Positions 1 to 5,822 are shown, numbered from the stretch's first letter. The stretch: 12,398 bases of DNA from Gemmatimonadota bacterium (GCA_026713345.1 JAPOOQ010000517.1:1-12398); one strand, 5' to 3'. Numbers and translations are program-made. Notes: a model not told the origin generated them from the letters alone.

Positions 1-180
1 GGGGGTGGGCCGCGTGGGCTGGGCGAGCGCGGCGGCGCCGCCAGCCGCCTCCCGTTCGCCCCCCCCCGCGCCCCGCGGGGCGGGGCGGGGGGGGGGGGGG
101 GTGGGGAGGCGGAGGGCGGGGGCGGGGAGGGGGAGGGTGAGGAGGAGGAGGATCGGCGCGAGGAATGGGGGGCGGATGCT
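1..180. repeat. G-rich low-complexity tract with a 15-G run
   Basis: A C9 run at 59-67 is followed by a perfect 14-bp palindrome, CGCCCCGCGGGGCG, at 69-82. A run of 15 G follows at 87-101, then purine-rich GGGAGG/GGAGGA repeats to about 151. Many runs of three or more G lie close together on the plus strand, so G-quadruplexes are possible, and the C and G runs could pair into a hairpin. No convincing coding sequence covers this stretch; the open frame at 5-343 has only arginine, glycine and proline-rich composition there. A homopolymer this long at the window edge may also be a sequencing or assembly artefact. Confidence 0.7.
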
Positions 181-262
181 CATCAGCCGGACCTCGATGT
201 TCGGAGACGGGTGTCTGGAAGGATGCCTGCGGTGCGAAACAACCTATCGCGGCGACGGCCCT

Positions 263-655
263 TCACGCACGGCGGGGACCCTGGAACCCCAGCGCGGCGG
301 CCACCTCGGCCTGCCGTTGATCCAGGGTAACAAACGCGATTGAAGCGGGCTCGGGGGCCACGTACAGGGCCGTGGCGATGTGCCACAGATCGGTGCCCCG
401 AAGATGGCCGGCGCCCAGGGCGGTTTCCATTTCCGGCGAGAGGGGCCGGTGCGTGAGCACCCAGTTGATCCGCGCCAAAAGGTGGTCGGGCACCGGCAGG
501 CCCTCGCGGTGACACGCGGCCCTGAGTTCGGCTTCCAGAAGGTTGGAGGAGACCAGTCTTGTGAATCCCGTCAGGTATGCCGCCAGCGCCTCCGCGCCGC
601 ACTCATCAAACGCGATCGCGACAAGGGCCGACGTATCGACGTAGGCGACGCTCAC
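263..655 (-). CDS. PIN-domain ribonuclease toxin (VapC-like) of a type II toxin-antitoxin pair
   Basis: This 130-residue protein has the size and motif order of VapC-like PIN toxins, which are metal-dependent RNases that cut RNA when released from their antitoxin. Visible acidic residues are D7 in 'AYVDTSAL', E43 in 'EAELRA', D89 in 'RGTDLWHIATAL' and D112 in 'FVTLDQRQ'. Together these match the usual PIN acidic set. The start is a GTG whose last bases overlap the antitoxin stop (GTGA, 652-655), so translation is probably coupled to the antitoxin just upstream. Nothing looks truncated. The RNA target cannot be read from the sequence. The family call is firm; the toxin role is inferred from the pairing. 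Confidence 0.9.
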   Translation of the reverse strand: MSVAYVDTSALVAIAFDECGAEALAAYLTGFTRLVSSNLLEAELRAACHREGLPVPDHLLARINWVLTHRPLSPEMETALGAGHLRGTDLWHIATALYVAPEPASIAFVTLDQRQAEVAAALGFQGPRRA

Positions 656-927
656 TCGTTTCGCTCGGCGAGGAAGCGGGCCAGTCCGCCGGGAGTCGGC
701 GGACCGGCTTCGAGCGGACTTCGCGGATCCTCTGCCGGGATGACGATGCCACGCCGCTCCAGTGCGGCAAAGTGCTCCTCAACGCTCCTGGCACCGGGGT
801 CGATCGGACGGATTTCCGCCACGGGATCGCCCCGATAGGTAACGGTGACCGGCGTGCCCTCGCGGACCAGTCGCAACACTTCCGAGAACCGGGCCTTGGC
901 CTCGTATGTCGAGTAGATGGGGTTCAT
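652..927 (-). CDS. Phd/YefM-family antitoxin
   Basis: This 91-residue protein starts 'MNPIYSTYEAKARFSEVL' and continues with 'VREGTPVTVTYRGDPVAEIRP'. That is the characteristic Phd/YefM N-terminal DNA-binding and dimerisation pattern (the EAR..F..lL stretch, then a G-x-P-V-A-E/x-I-x-P strand). Antitoxins of this family bind their own promoter and neutralise the partner toxin with a flexible C terminus. Here the C-terminal part (about residues 45-91) is proline and charge rich and would be the toxin-binding tail. The gene precedes the PIN toxin and overlaps it by 4 bases, the usual antitoxin-first order. The ATG at 927 sits just 6 bases after a candidate -10 box with no Shine-Dalgarno sequence, so its message may be leaderless. 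Phd/YefM antitoxins paired with PIN toxins are known. Confidence 0.9.
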   Translation of the reverse strand: MNPIYSTYEAKARFSEVLRLVREGTPVTVTYRGDPVAEIRPIDPGARSVEEHFAALERRGIVIPAEDPRSPLEAGPPTPGGLARFLAERNE

Positions 928-961
928 GTGGATAATCTAACCAGTCTGACTAGTGCGTCAA
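928..961 (-). promoter_or_regulatory. Candidate leaderless promoter and operator of the Phd/PIN operon
   Basis: Read on the minus strand, TTGACG (956-961) lies 16 bases before TAGATT (934-939), a good -35 and an acceptable -10 (4 of 6). The -10 ends only 6 bases before the antitoxin ATG, so transcription would begin at or within a base or so of the start codon. Between and touching the boxes is the 15-bp imperfect palindrome ACCAGTCTGACTAGT (940-954, one mismatched pair), placed where a bound antitoxin would block RNA polymerase. The promoter assignment is by eye and not tested. Confidence 0.55.
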
Positions 962-989
962 GTTAGTCACGCAGCTAAGGCCCGGGCCC

Positions 990-1082
990 TCTGTCGCTGA
1001 GTACACTTGCGAGTCTGTCATCAGAAGTATTGCGGTTCTGTCATCTGATATGTTGCAATTCTGTCAATTCACGACTAGACTG
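990..1082. repeat. Direct-repeat array (23-bp iteron-like units) upstream of the ATPase gene
   Basis: TCTGTC recurs at 990, 1014, 1037 and 1060, at spacings of 24, 23 and 23 bp. In the first three units it is followed 10 or 11 bases later by TTGC, giving TCTGTC-N10/11-TTGC. The unit at 1060 keeps only TCTGTCA. The two central units (1014-1036 and 1037-1059) are the most alike, with a shared TCTGTCATC and TTGC. The spacing is close to two helical turns, so bound copies of a protein would line up on one face of the DNA. The array lies in the non-coding gap between the divergent antitoxin and ATPase genes and is most simply a binding site controlling the ATPase gene. Confidence 0.65.
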
Positions 1083-1091
1083 ATTCATCAG
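1080..1091. promoter_or_regulatory. Perfect inverted repeat CTGAT-TC-ATCAG
   Basis: A 5+2+5 perfect inverted repeat lies just downstream of the direct-repeat array and about 36 bases before the chosen ATPase start. Parts of the same half-site recur inside the array: CATCAG at about 1019-1024 and CATCTGAT at 1042-1049. It could be an operator for a dimeric regulator, but it is short and its role is unproven. Confidence 0.4.
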
Positions 1092-1127
1092 AGCCCTTCC
1101 GAAGCCAGTGCGAACCGGATCGATCCC

Positions 1128-2474
1128 ATGCCGCGCCCGCCCGACATCCCCACCCGCCTTTTCGTTCGCGAACCCGCCGCGGCGCCTTACGAGCCGACAC
1201 CGCGCCGGTACCGGCGTCGCGTCGCGGATCGTGAACTGAGGCAGCGCCTGGCCCGTTCACGGGCGGTGCTGATCGAGGGTCCGCGCGCGTCGGGGAAGAC
1301 GTCCACCGCCATGCAGGCCTCGGCCAGCCATGTCCTGCTCGATGCCGACCGTTCCGCGCGAAGGGCGGCTGCGGTGGATCCGGGGTTCCTGCTTCGGGGC
1401 GAAACCCCGCGGCTCATCGACGAGTGGCAGGTCGTTCCCGAGATCTGGAATCATCTGCGCCACGCCGTCGATGCGCGTCCCGGGAGGGGGCACTTCATTC
1501 TGACCGGCTCGGCGGTCCCGCCCGACGACATCACGCGGCACACCGGGGCAGGGCGGATCAGCCGGCTGCGGCTGCGGCCGATGTCACTCTTCGAACTGGG
1601 GCGCTCGACGGGGGAAGTCTCGCTGGCGCGGCTGCTGGCCGGGAATCCCGCTCCCGCCTCGGCGGCGGAGTTGGGGGTGGAGGCGCTCGCCGACCTGGTG
1701 TGCGTTGGCGGCTGGCCGGGGCACCTGGGGTCGTCCGAGGAGGACCCGCCGCTATCCGTGGAGGATGCGATGGCGGAGAACCGGGACTACCTGGGCGAGG
1801 TCTGCCGGACCGACATCCAGCGCGTCGACGGGAACGGCAGGGATCCGGTGCGGGTCGGGAGGTTCCTCCAATCGCTGGGCCGCAACGTGTCCACCTGCGC
1901 GGCTACGGCGACGCTGGCCAGGGACGCCGGAGGTCCGGATCAGCACGTAACCAGTCACACCGCCCGTGCGTACATGACTGCGCTCGAACGCCTCATGATT
2001 GTCGAGGACCAGCCGCCATGGGCCCCGCATCTCCGGTCACGGTCCCGGCTCCGAACCCGGCCGAAGCGACACTTCGTGGACCCCTCGCTGGCCGTGGCGG
2101 CGTTGTCGGCGAGCCCGGGGCACCTGCTTCGCGACTTCGAGTGGTTCGGCTTCCTCTTCGAGTCGATGGTCGTGCGGGATCTGCGCATCCATGCCCAGGC
2201 GAGCGGGGCGTCCGTGTACCACTACCGGGACAATACGGAGCTCGAGGTGGATGCGGTTGTGGACGCCGGGCCGGGGAGGTGGGCTGCCTTCGAGATCAAG
2301 CTCGGCACGGGCCGGGTCGACGAGGCGGCGCGGACGCTGCTCAAGTTCGCGGACCGGGTGGACACGGACCGGTGCGGGGAGCCGGCGGCGCTGGGCGTGA
2401 TCGTCGGCAGCGGGTACGGGTACACCAGGCCGGACGGGGTGGGGGTGATTCCGGTGGGGGCGCTGGGGGTGTAG
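1128..2474 (+). CDS. AAA ATPase of the ATP-binding/DUF4143 family
   Basis: With the start at 1128 this is a 448-residue protein. Residues 51-58, GPRASGKT, form a Walker A P-loop. 'RLIDEWQVVPEIW' at about 95-107 is the Walker B-like stretch typical of the AAA_14 family, 'FILTGSA' at 123-129 is the sensor-1-like strand, and 'RLRLRPMSLFELG' follows at 146-158. The second half matches DUF4143 style: 'HFVDPSLAVAAL' at about 315-325, 'FGFLFESMVVRDL' at about 340-352, then 'ELEVDAVVD' (D375) and 'AFEIKLG' (E389, K391), a pattern resembling the PD-(D/E)XK nuclease fold. The open frame extends back to an ATG at 1050, but that lies inside the direct-repeat array and adds residues unlike the family, so the ATG at 1128 is preferred. 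There is no clear Shine-Dalgarno site. These ATPases are widespread and scattered among genomes; their cellular function is poorly known. The gene stands alone and converges on the lipoprotein gene 7 bases away. Confidence 0.9.
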   Translation: MPRPPDIPTRLFVREPAAAPYEPTPRRYRRRVADRELRQRLARSRAVLIEGPRASGKTSTAMQASASHVLLDADRSARRAAAVDPGFLLRGETPRLIDEWQVVPEIWNHLRHAVDARPGRGHFILTGSAVPPDDITRHTGAGRISRLRLRPMSLFELGRSTGEVSLARLLAGNPAPASAAELGVEALADLVCVGGWPGHLGSSEEDPPLSVEDAMAENRDYLGEVCRTDIQRVDGNGRDPVRVGRFLQSLGRNVSTCAATATLARDAGGPDQHVTSHTARAYMTALERLMIVEDQPPWAPHLRSRSRLRTRPKRHFVDPSLAVAALSASPGHLLRDFEWFGFLFESMVVRDLRIHAQASGASVYHYRDNTELEVDAVVDAGPGRWAAFEIKLGTGRVDEAARTLLKFADRVDTDRCGEPAALGVIVGSGYGYTRPDGVGVIPVGALGV

Positions 2475-2481
2475 CGGCGCC

Positions 2482-3462
2482 TCAGCAACCACCCTCGGAT
2501 GTCCGGATGATTACGCGGCTCCGGTCCCCGTCGATCTCGATGAGGATGTACTCGGCGCTTTCGTAGTAGCGGCCCCAGAGGACGCCGAGGGTGGTGCTGG
2601 CGCTGGCGCCTGCCGGTGGGGTGTCGTCCGCCCGGGCATCCTCCGTCGGGGCGTCGGCCGGACCTGTCGGGGTACCGTCGTCGAAGCGGAAGATCCCCAG
2701 CCAGTAGAAGCTCCGGTCTCCCTTTTGCCCCTCGGAAATGTCGGCGAAGCCAAGAGTTCGGCGGATCTGCTCGAGCCCCGGGATGTCGTCTTCGGCCAGC
2801 ACCTCGGCCGGCCTGCGGGTGAGCGCGACCCCCGGCGGACCAAACGCGTCCGTGGCGGCCGCCGGCACGGTGCTCCGAGCGATGCTGATCGCCCAGCGGT
2901 GGTCGCAGTGGGCCTGCGTCAAGGCCAGGCCGGTGGTCGAGAGCGGCACTCCCTGCTCATTCAGGGAATAGAGGTGCCAGGAAAGGGGGACTCCGGTCGC
3001 GATCACGTCGGGGGTCCGGCCAAGGGTGTCCACGGCTCTGCCCGGATGCTCCCAGTACTCACGTGCGTCCGGCCAGCTCCAGACTCCGTCGCCGGTCTTC
3101 ACGGCCTCGATTCCGGGACCGCGCCCGTCTATGTACAGGAGCCCGGCCCAGGGCGCGTTGTCCCAGGTGCCGTCGAGTTGGCGCGCAATCGGCATCAGGG
3201 TTTCGTCCTCGTCGCCGCGATACCTGTTGCCGCGGTTGGTCATGGCGATCCACAGCGCGGACGGGTCCGACAGGGTCCCGGGGTCCGGGCGCGCAGACGG
3301 TGCTTCCGGCGGTGCGTTGCAGGCGCAGATCGCGGCGGCGAGCAGAAGCAGTCCGTGGACAATGCCGGGGGGATCTTGTCCGCGGGCTGCCAGGGCAAGG
3401 GGTGCGGCGGCCGGGACGCCGGAGATGACGTCGCGAGCCTTATTGCGGGAGTCCGGGCACAC
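2482..3462 (-). CDS. Putative lipoprotein, tandem copy 1 (unknown function)
   Basis: I do not recognise a named family. The 326-residue frame begins at a GTG 9 bases after the preceding gene. A hydrophobic segment 'GLLLLAAAICAC' (about residues 37-48) ends at C48, a plausible but imperfect lipobox, and the following 'NAPPEAPSARPDPG' resembles a lipoprotein tether. The long stretch before the hydrophobic segment makes the exact start uncertain. The body aligns along its length with the next gene upstream: 'WDNAPWA' with 'WDRPPWA', 'WSWPDAREYW' with 'WRWPDGRRIW', 'GVALTRRPAEVL' with 'GVSLSRAPSAVL', 'FYWLGIFRFDDGT' with 'FTWLGVFQFDGMT'. An Ala/Pro/Asp-rich loop near residue 275, about 20-30 residues long, is absent from the other copy. 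The protein ends in 'SEGGC', a C-terminal cysteine shared with its paralogue. It is probably a periplasm-facing or surface lipoprotein. The coding call is strong; the function is unknown. Confidence 0.75.
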   Translation of the reverse strand: MCPDSRNKARDVISGVPAAAPLALAARGQDPPGIVHGLLLLAAAICACNAPPEAPSARPDPGTLSDPSALWIAMTNRGNRYRGDEDETLMPIARQLDGTWDNAPWAGLLYIDGRGPGIEAVKTGDGVWSWPDAREYWEHPGRAVDTLGRTPDVIATGVPLSWHLYSLNEQGVPLSTTGLALTQAHCDHRWAISIARSTVPAAATDAFGPPGVALTRRPAEVLAEDDIPGLEQIRRTLGFADISEGQKGDRSFYWLGIFRFDDGTPTGPADAPTEDARADDTPPAGASASTTLGVLWGRYYESAEYILIEIDGDRSRVIIRTSEGGC

Positions 3463-3471
3463 GCGACCGGC

Positions 3472-4251
3472 TCAACATTGTCCACGCCTGACCACGGAGA
3501 CGACCCGGGGATTGTCTCCCTGAAGTTCGATCACTGCGTGCATGACGCCGAGGCCGTACCCAAGGCGATGGAGCACACCGATGGTCATGCCGTCGAATTG
3601 GAAGACGCCGAGCCAGGTGAAGCGCGGGTCATACCTGGTGTTCGATTCCTCGTCCTGGAGGCCGAGTTCCGACAGGACCCGCTCGATGTCGGGGGCTGCA
3701 TCTGCCGTCAGGACGGCCGAAGGAGCGCGGCTCAGGGACACGCCGGCCGTCCGGAAATCCCCCAGGTGGGGGAACGGTCCCCAGTCCGTCCGCGTGCGCA
3801 CCGACCACGCGAATCCGCACGGGTGCCTGGGTGTCAAATGGAGCCCATGGGTGACGAGAGTCTGGTCGGGCACGCTGTCGGAATGGAAGTGCCACTGGTC
3901 GGGGACGTTCACAGCCACCGCCTGAACGGGATGCCCGATCGAGTCCCATGCCCGTGCCGACGAGGCCCAGATCCGGCGCCCGTCGGGCCACCGCCAGGCG
4001 GAGGAGTCGGCGTTGGGCGCTGCCACGAGCCGATTCAGCCTGACGGGGACGGCCCAGGGCGGCCGGTCCCACGCCCCGTCGGCGTAGCGCGCGATCGGGT
4101 CCAGGTCACCGTAGTCGTCCGTGATGGCGACGATGAGGTGGTCGCCGGGCGGGGGGACGGGGGCGGGGGGGGTGGAGCAGGCCGCGGGCAGGGTTGTGGC
4201 AGCAACAGCGAGGATGCGGATGGCGCATCGGCGGCGTAGGTGGGGTCGCAT
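3472..4251 (-). CDS. Putative lipoprotein, tandem copy 2 (unknown function)
   Basis: Starting at the ATG at 4251 this is a 259-residue protein. Its basic N terminus 'MRPHLRRRCAIRILAV' is followed by 'AATTLPAACSTPPAP', with C25 as the likely lipidated cysteine and a proline-rich tether after it. A GTG at 4287 would add 12 residues before the basic region and is less likely. The body is a diverged copy of the protein encoded downstream, sharing the 'WxWPD', 'GVxLxRxPxxVL' and 'WLGxFxFD' blocks. The internal cysteine (in 'RHPCGFAW' here, 'AHCDHRW' in the other copy) and the C-terminal cysteine ('RRGQC') are both conserved, so a disulphide joining them is plausible. The two genes are 9 bases apart and probably co-transcribed. 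The predicted mature part is short, polar and extracytoplasmic. No enzyme motif is visible. Confidence 0.78.
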   Translation of the reverse strand: MRPHLRRRCAIRILAVAATTLPAACSTPPAPVPPPGDHLIVAITDDYGDLDPIARYADGAWDRPPWAVPVRLNRLVAAPNADSSAWRWPDGRRIWASSARAWDSIGHPVQAVAVNVPDQWHFHSDSVPDQTLVTHGLHLTPRHPCGFAWSVRTRTDWGPFPHLGDFRTAGVSLSRAPSAVLTADAAPDIERVLSELGLQDEESNTRYDPRFTWLGVFQFDGMTIGVLHRLGYGLGVMHAVIELQGDNPRVVSVVRRGQC

Positions 4252-4316
4252 GCGTGAAGGTAGTTCGAGGGTGCCGGCCCGTGCCACCCGGATCAGCGCT
4301 GCGAATCCCGTTGCGG

Positions 4317-4517
4317 CTACTCCGGCAGCCGATCCCGTCGTTCCCGCTCCTCCTCCAGCTGGTACTCCAGGAGTTCCACCTTGTCCGTGAGGTCTTCCAG
4401 CTGCTCGGCGTCCCTGGAACCGCGGAGCCGACGGATGCCCATGCGTAGGACGACCGCTGCCCCCAACCCGAATGCCACCAGCAGCAGGAGTTCAATGGGT
4501 CCGAGGTTGAACGGCAT
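4317..4517 (-). CDS. Small membrane-anchored coiled-coil protein (66 residues)
   Basis: The protein begins 'MPFNLGPIELLLLVAFGLG', giving one hydrophobic segment at about residues 6-25. A basic stretch 'RMGIRRLRGSR' follows, then a highly charged heptad-like helix 'EQLEDLTDKVELLEYQLEEE' to near the end (about 38-62). This predicts one membrane helix with a cytoplasmic coiled coil. The layout recalls PspB-like proteins, and the N terminus 'LGPIELLLL' recalls TatA/TatB, but neither family can be assigned. The ATG at 4517 is supported by a good Shine-Dalgarno sequence, AAAGGA, 7 bases upstream. A much longer frame running back to 5774 is antisense to the hydrolase and is not used. The gene diverges from the hydrolase and lies 65 bases upstream of the lipoprotein pair on the same strand. 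Confidence 0.8.
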   Translation of the reverse strand: MPFNLGPIELLLLVAFGLGAAVVLRMGIRRLRGSRDAEQLEDLTDKVELLEYQLEEERERRDRLPE

Positions 4518-4524
4518 GGCACTG

Positions 4525-4530
4525 TCCTTT
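4525..4530 (-). promoter_or_regulatory. Shine-Dalgarno site deciding the start of the 66-residue protein
   Basis: AAAGGA on the minus strand sits 7 bases before the ATG at 4517. It fixes the start and separates the small gene from the long antisense frame that reads through from the hydrolase region. Confidence 0.6.
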
Positions 4531-4544
4531 GTTGGCATGTCTAA

Positions 4545-4574
4545 TTGACGATCCGCGCGTCCCAGAACTACCGT
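4545..4574 (+). promoter_or_regulatory. Weak candidate promoter of the hydrolase gene
   Basis: TTGACG (4545-4550) is a good -35 box. The best downstream match is TACCGT (4569-4574) after an 18-base spacer, with only 3 of 6 consensus bases. If real, it gives a leader of over 100 bases containing the 15-bp repeats. Confidence 0.3.
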
Positions 4575-4598
4575 AGCCCCGGGTCCACCGCAAGCCGG

Positions 4599-4673
4599 GC
4601 GGAGGGAAGGGCCCCGGCAGGCGGGCCCCCGGCACACAGGCCCGCGGCAGATGGGCCCCAGGACAGAGCTCCA
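4599..4673. repeat. Degenerate 15-bp tandem repeats upstream of the hydrolase
   Basis: Five consecutive 15-base units can be phased at 4599, 4614, 4629, 4644 and 4659. The clearest are CCGGCAGGCGGGCCC, CCGGCACACAGGCCC and GCGGCAGATGGGCCC, with consensus CCGGCA-N4-GGCCC (first base variable). The first and last units are more worn (CAGGACAGAGCTCCA at 4659). The array lies within the 5' leader of the hydrolase, ending 18 bases before its start. Internal GGCCC/GGGCC complementarity could allow small hairpins in the RNA. The role is unknown. Confidence 0.65.
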
Positions 4674-4691
4674 GCAGAAAGGTCGTTTCCA

Positions 4692-5759
4692 ATGATGTCC
4701 TTGCGTCTTGCGCCGTCCGCGCTCCGCCGGGCTCTTCTCCTCGCCATCGTGCTCGGTCCAGCCGTCCCGCTCGGCCTCGCCGCGCCGCCCGTGCAAGCCG
4801 CCGCCCGGCAGGAGCCGCCCTCCACGCCGCCGCCGGGCTGGGAGGCGACGGCGATCGACTATTCCAACGTCCCGTATCCGTATCCCGTCAGCTACTTGGA
4901 TTTGCGGCTGATGGGACAGGACCACCGCATGGCGTACATGGACGTCGCGCCGGAGGGGGAGGCGAATGGCCGGACGGTGGTCCTCTTCCACGGGATGAAC
5001 TTCTTCGCGGCGGCCTTCGCACCGACGATCGAGGCGCTGACCGGGGCCGGCTTTCGGGTGATCGCGGTGGACCGGCTCGGGTATGGACGGTCTTCCAAGC
5101 CGCTGATCCACTACAACCTGCACATCCCGGCGCGCAACACGAAGGCGCTCCTCGACGAGCTCGGCCTCGACCGGGTTGCGGTGCTGGGGCACTCGATGGG
5201 CGGGATGGTGGCGACCCGGTTCACGTCGACCTACCCGGAAGTGGTCACCCATGTGGTGATGTCCAACCAGATCGGCCTCAGCGATACGCGGCCGGGACGC
5301 CCCTGGTCCGACCCCGAGGCCTCCTACCGCGGGGTACTGGAGCGCACCACCTACGCGTCGGTCCTGGCGGGCCACCGGCGCTACTACCCCAACGGTTGGC
5401 GCAACGAGTACCTGCCCTGGGTGATGTACCAGTACGGACTCACGCTCGGCGGCGACTGGCCCCGCATGGCCCGGGTGCGCGCGTCCCAGCAGCGCATCCT
5501 CTTCGAGGACCCGGTCGTGCACGAATGGCGGAACATCGGGGTCAAGGCCCTGGTGATCGGTGGCACGGACGACCGCCTCACCCGGGACTTCGCGGGACAG
5601 GCCCGCAATGTGGCCGAGCAGCTGCGCAACGCGGAACTGGTGCTCTTCCCGGGGGTCGGGCATGTCCCCCACTTCGAGATCCCCGAACAATATCACGCAG
5701 AGCTGATCCGGTTCCTGTCGTCGGATCCGGACGAGCCCGCGGATCAGGGATGGCGGTAG
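4692..5759 (+). CDS. Secreted alpha/beta hydrolase
   Basis: This 355-residue protein has a signal peptide: 'MMSLRLAPSALRRALLLAI' runs into a hydrophobic stretch and an 'AAPPVQAAA' cleavage region at about 30-37. It is an alpha/beta-hydrolase fold enzyme. 'VVLFHGMNF' (H100) marks the oxyanion-hole strand, 'AVDRLGYGRSSKP' follows, and 'GHSMGGM' is the nucleophile elbow with S168. 'IGGTDDRL' supplies the acid (D293 or D294) and 'GVGHVPHFE' the catalytic H324. This layout is typical of esterases, lipases and epoxide or C-C hydrolases; the substrate cannot be told. The open frame extends to an ATG at 4545, but the 49 extra residues translate the 15-bp repeats and precede the signal peptide. The ATG at 4692 has AAAGG 9 bases upstream and is preferred; the adjacent ATG at 4695 is equally possible. 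It probably acts in the periplasm or outside the cell. Confidence 0.92.
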   Translation: MMSLRLAPSALRRALLLAIVLGPAVPLGLAAPPVQAAARQEPPSTPPPGWEATAIDYSNVPYPYPVSYLDLRLMGQDHRMAYMDVAPEGEANGRTVVLFHGMNFFAAAFAPTIEALTGAGFRVIAVDRLGYGRSSKPLIHYNLHIPARNTKALLDELGLDRVAVLGHSMGGMVATRFTSTYPEVVTHVVMSNQIGLSDTRPGRPWSDPEASYRGVLERTTYASVLAGHRRYYPNGWRNEYLPWVMYQYGLTLGGDWPRMARVRASQQRILFEDPVVHEWRNIGVKALVIGGTDDRLTRDFAGQARNVAEQLRNAELVLFPGVGHVPHFEIPEQYHAELIRFLSSDPDEPADQGWR

Positions 5760-5782
5760 GAGCGGCTCGGCCACGAACCTTC

Positions 5783-5822
5783 TTGTAACATCTCATGTGA
5801 TACAGTATCATATCAGATGAGA
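5783..5822 (+). promoter_or_regulatory. Leaderless promoter with overlapping operator for the second toxin-antitoxin operon
   Basis: TTGTAA (5783-5788) and TATCAT (5806-5811) are separated by exactly 17 bases, a strong promoter-like pair. The toxin ATG begins at 5817, only 5 bases after the -10 box, so the transcript would start at or next to the start codon. A perfect inverted repeat TGATAC-A-GTATCA (5798-5810) overlaps the -10. It extends with one mismatch to 5795-5813 and is flanked by a second inverted pair, TCTCAT (5791-5796) and ATGAGA (5817-5822). This is the expected position of an antitoxin operator. Confidence 0.65.

Noticed and set aside
5..343. Plus-strand frame at the left edge
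   Set aside because: It translates the poly-G and GA-rich tract into Arg/Gly runs and then overlaps the end of the PIN toxin gene antisense; not a real gene.
990..1082. A CRISPR array or plasmid replication origin for the 23-bp repeats
   Set aside because: Units directly abut with no unique spacers, and there is no replication initiator gene or AT-rich melting region next to them.
2725..4239. A 504-residue plus-strand open frame
   Set aside because: It lies antisense to the two lipoprotein genes, which have signal sequences and align with each other. Its own sequence is low-complexity Arg/Gly/Pro/Val and it reads through the gap between genes.
4518..5774. Long minus-strand extension upstream of the 66-residue protein
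   Set aside because: It is antisense to the hydrolase, whose catalytic motifs are clear. Only the last 66 codons have independent protein character and a Shine-Dalgarno site.
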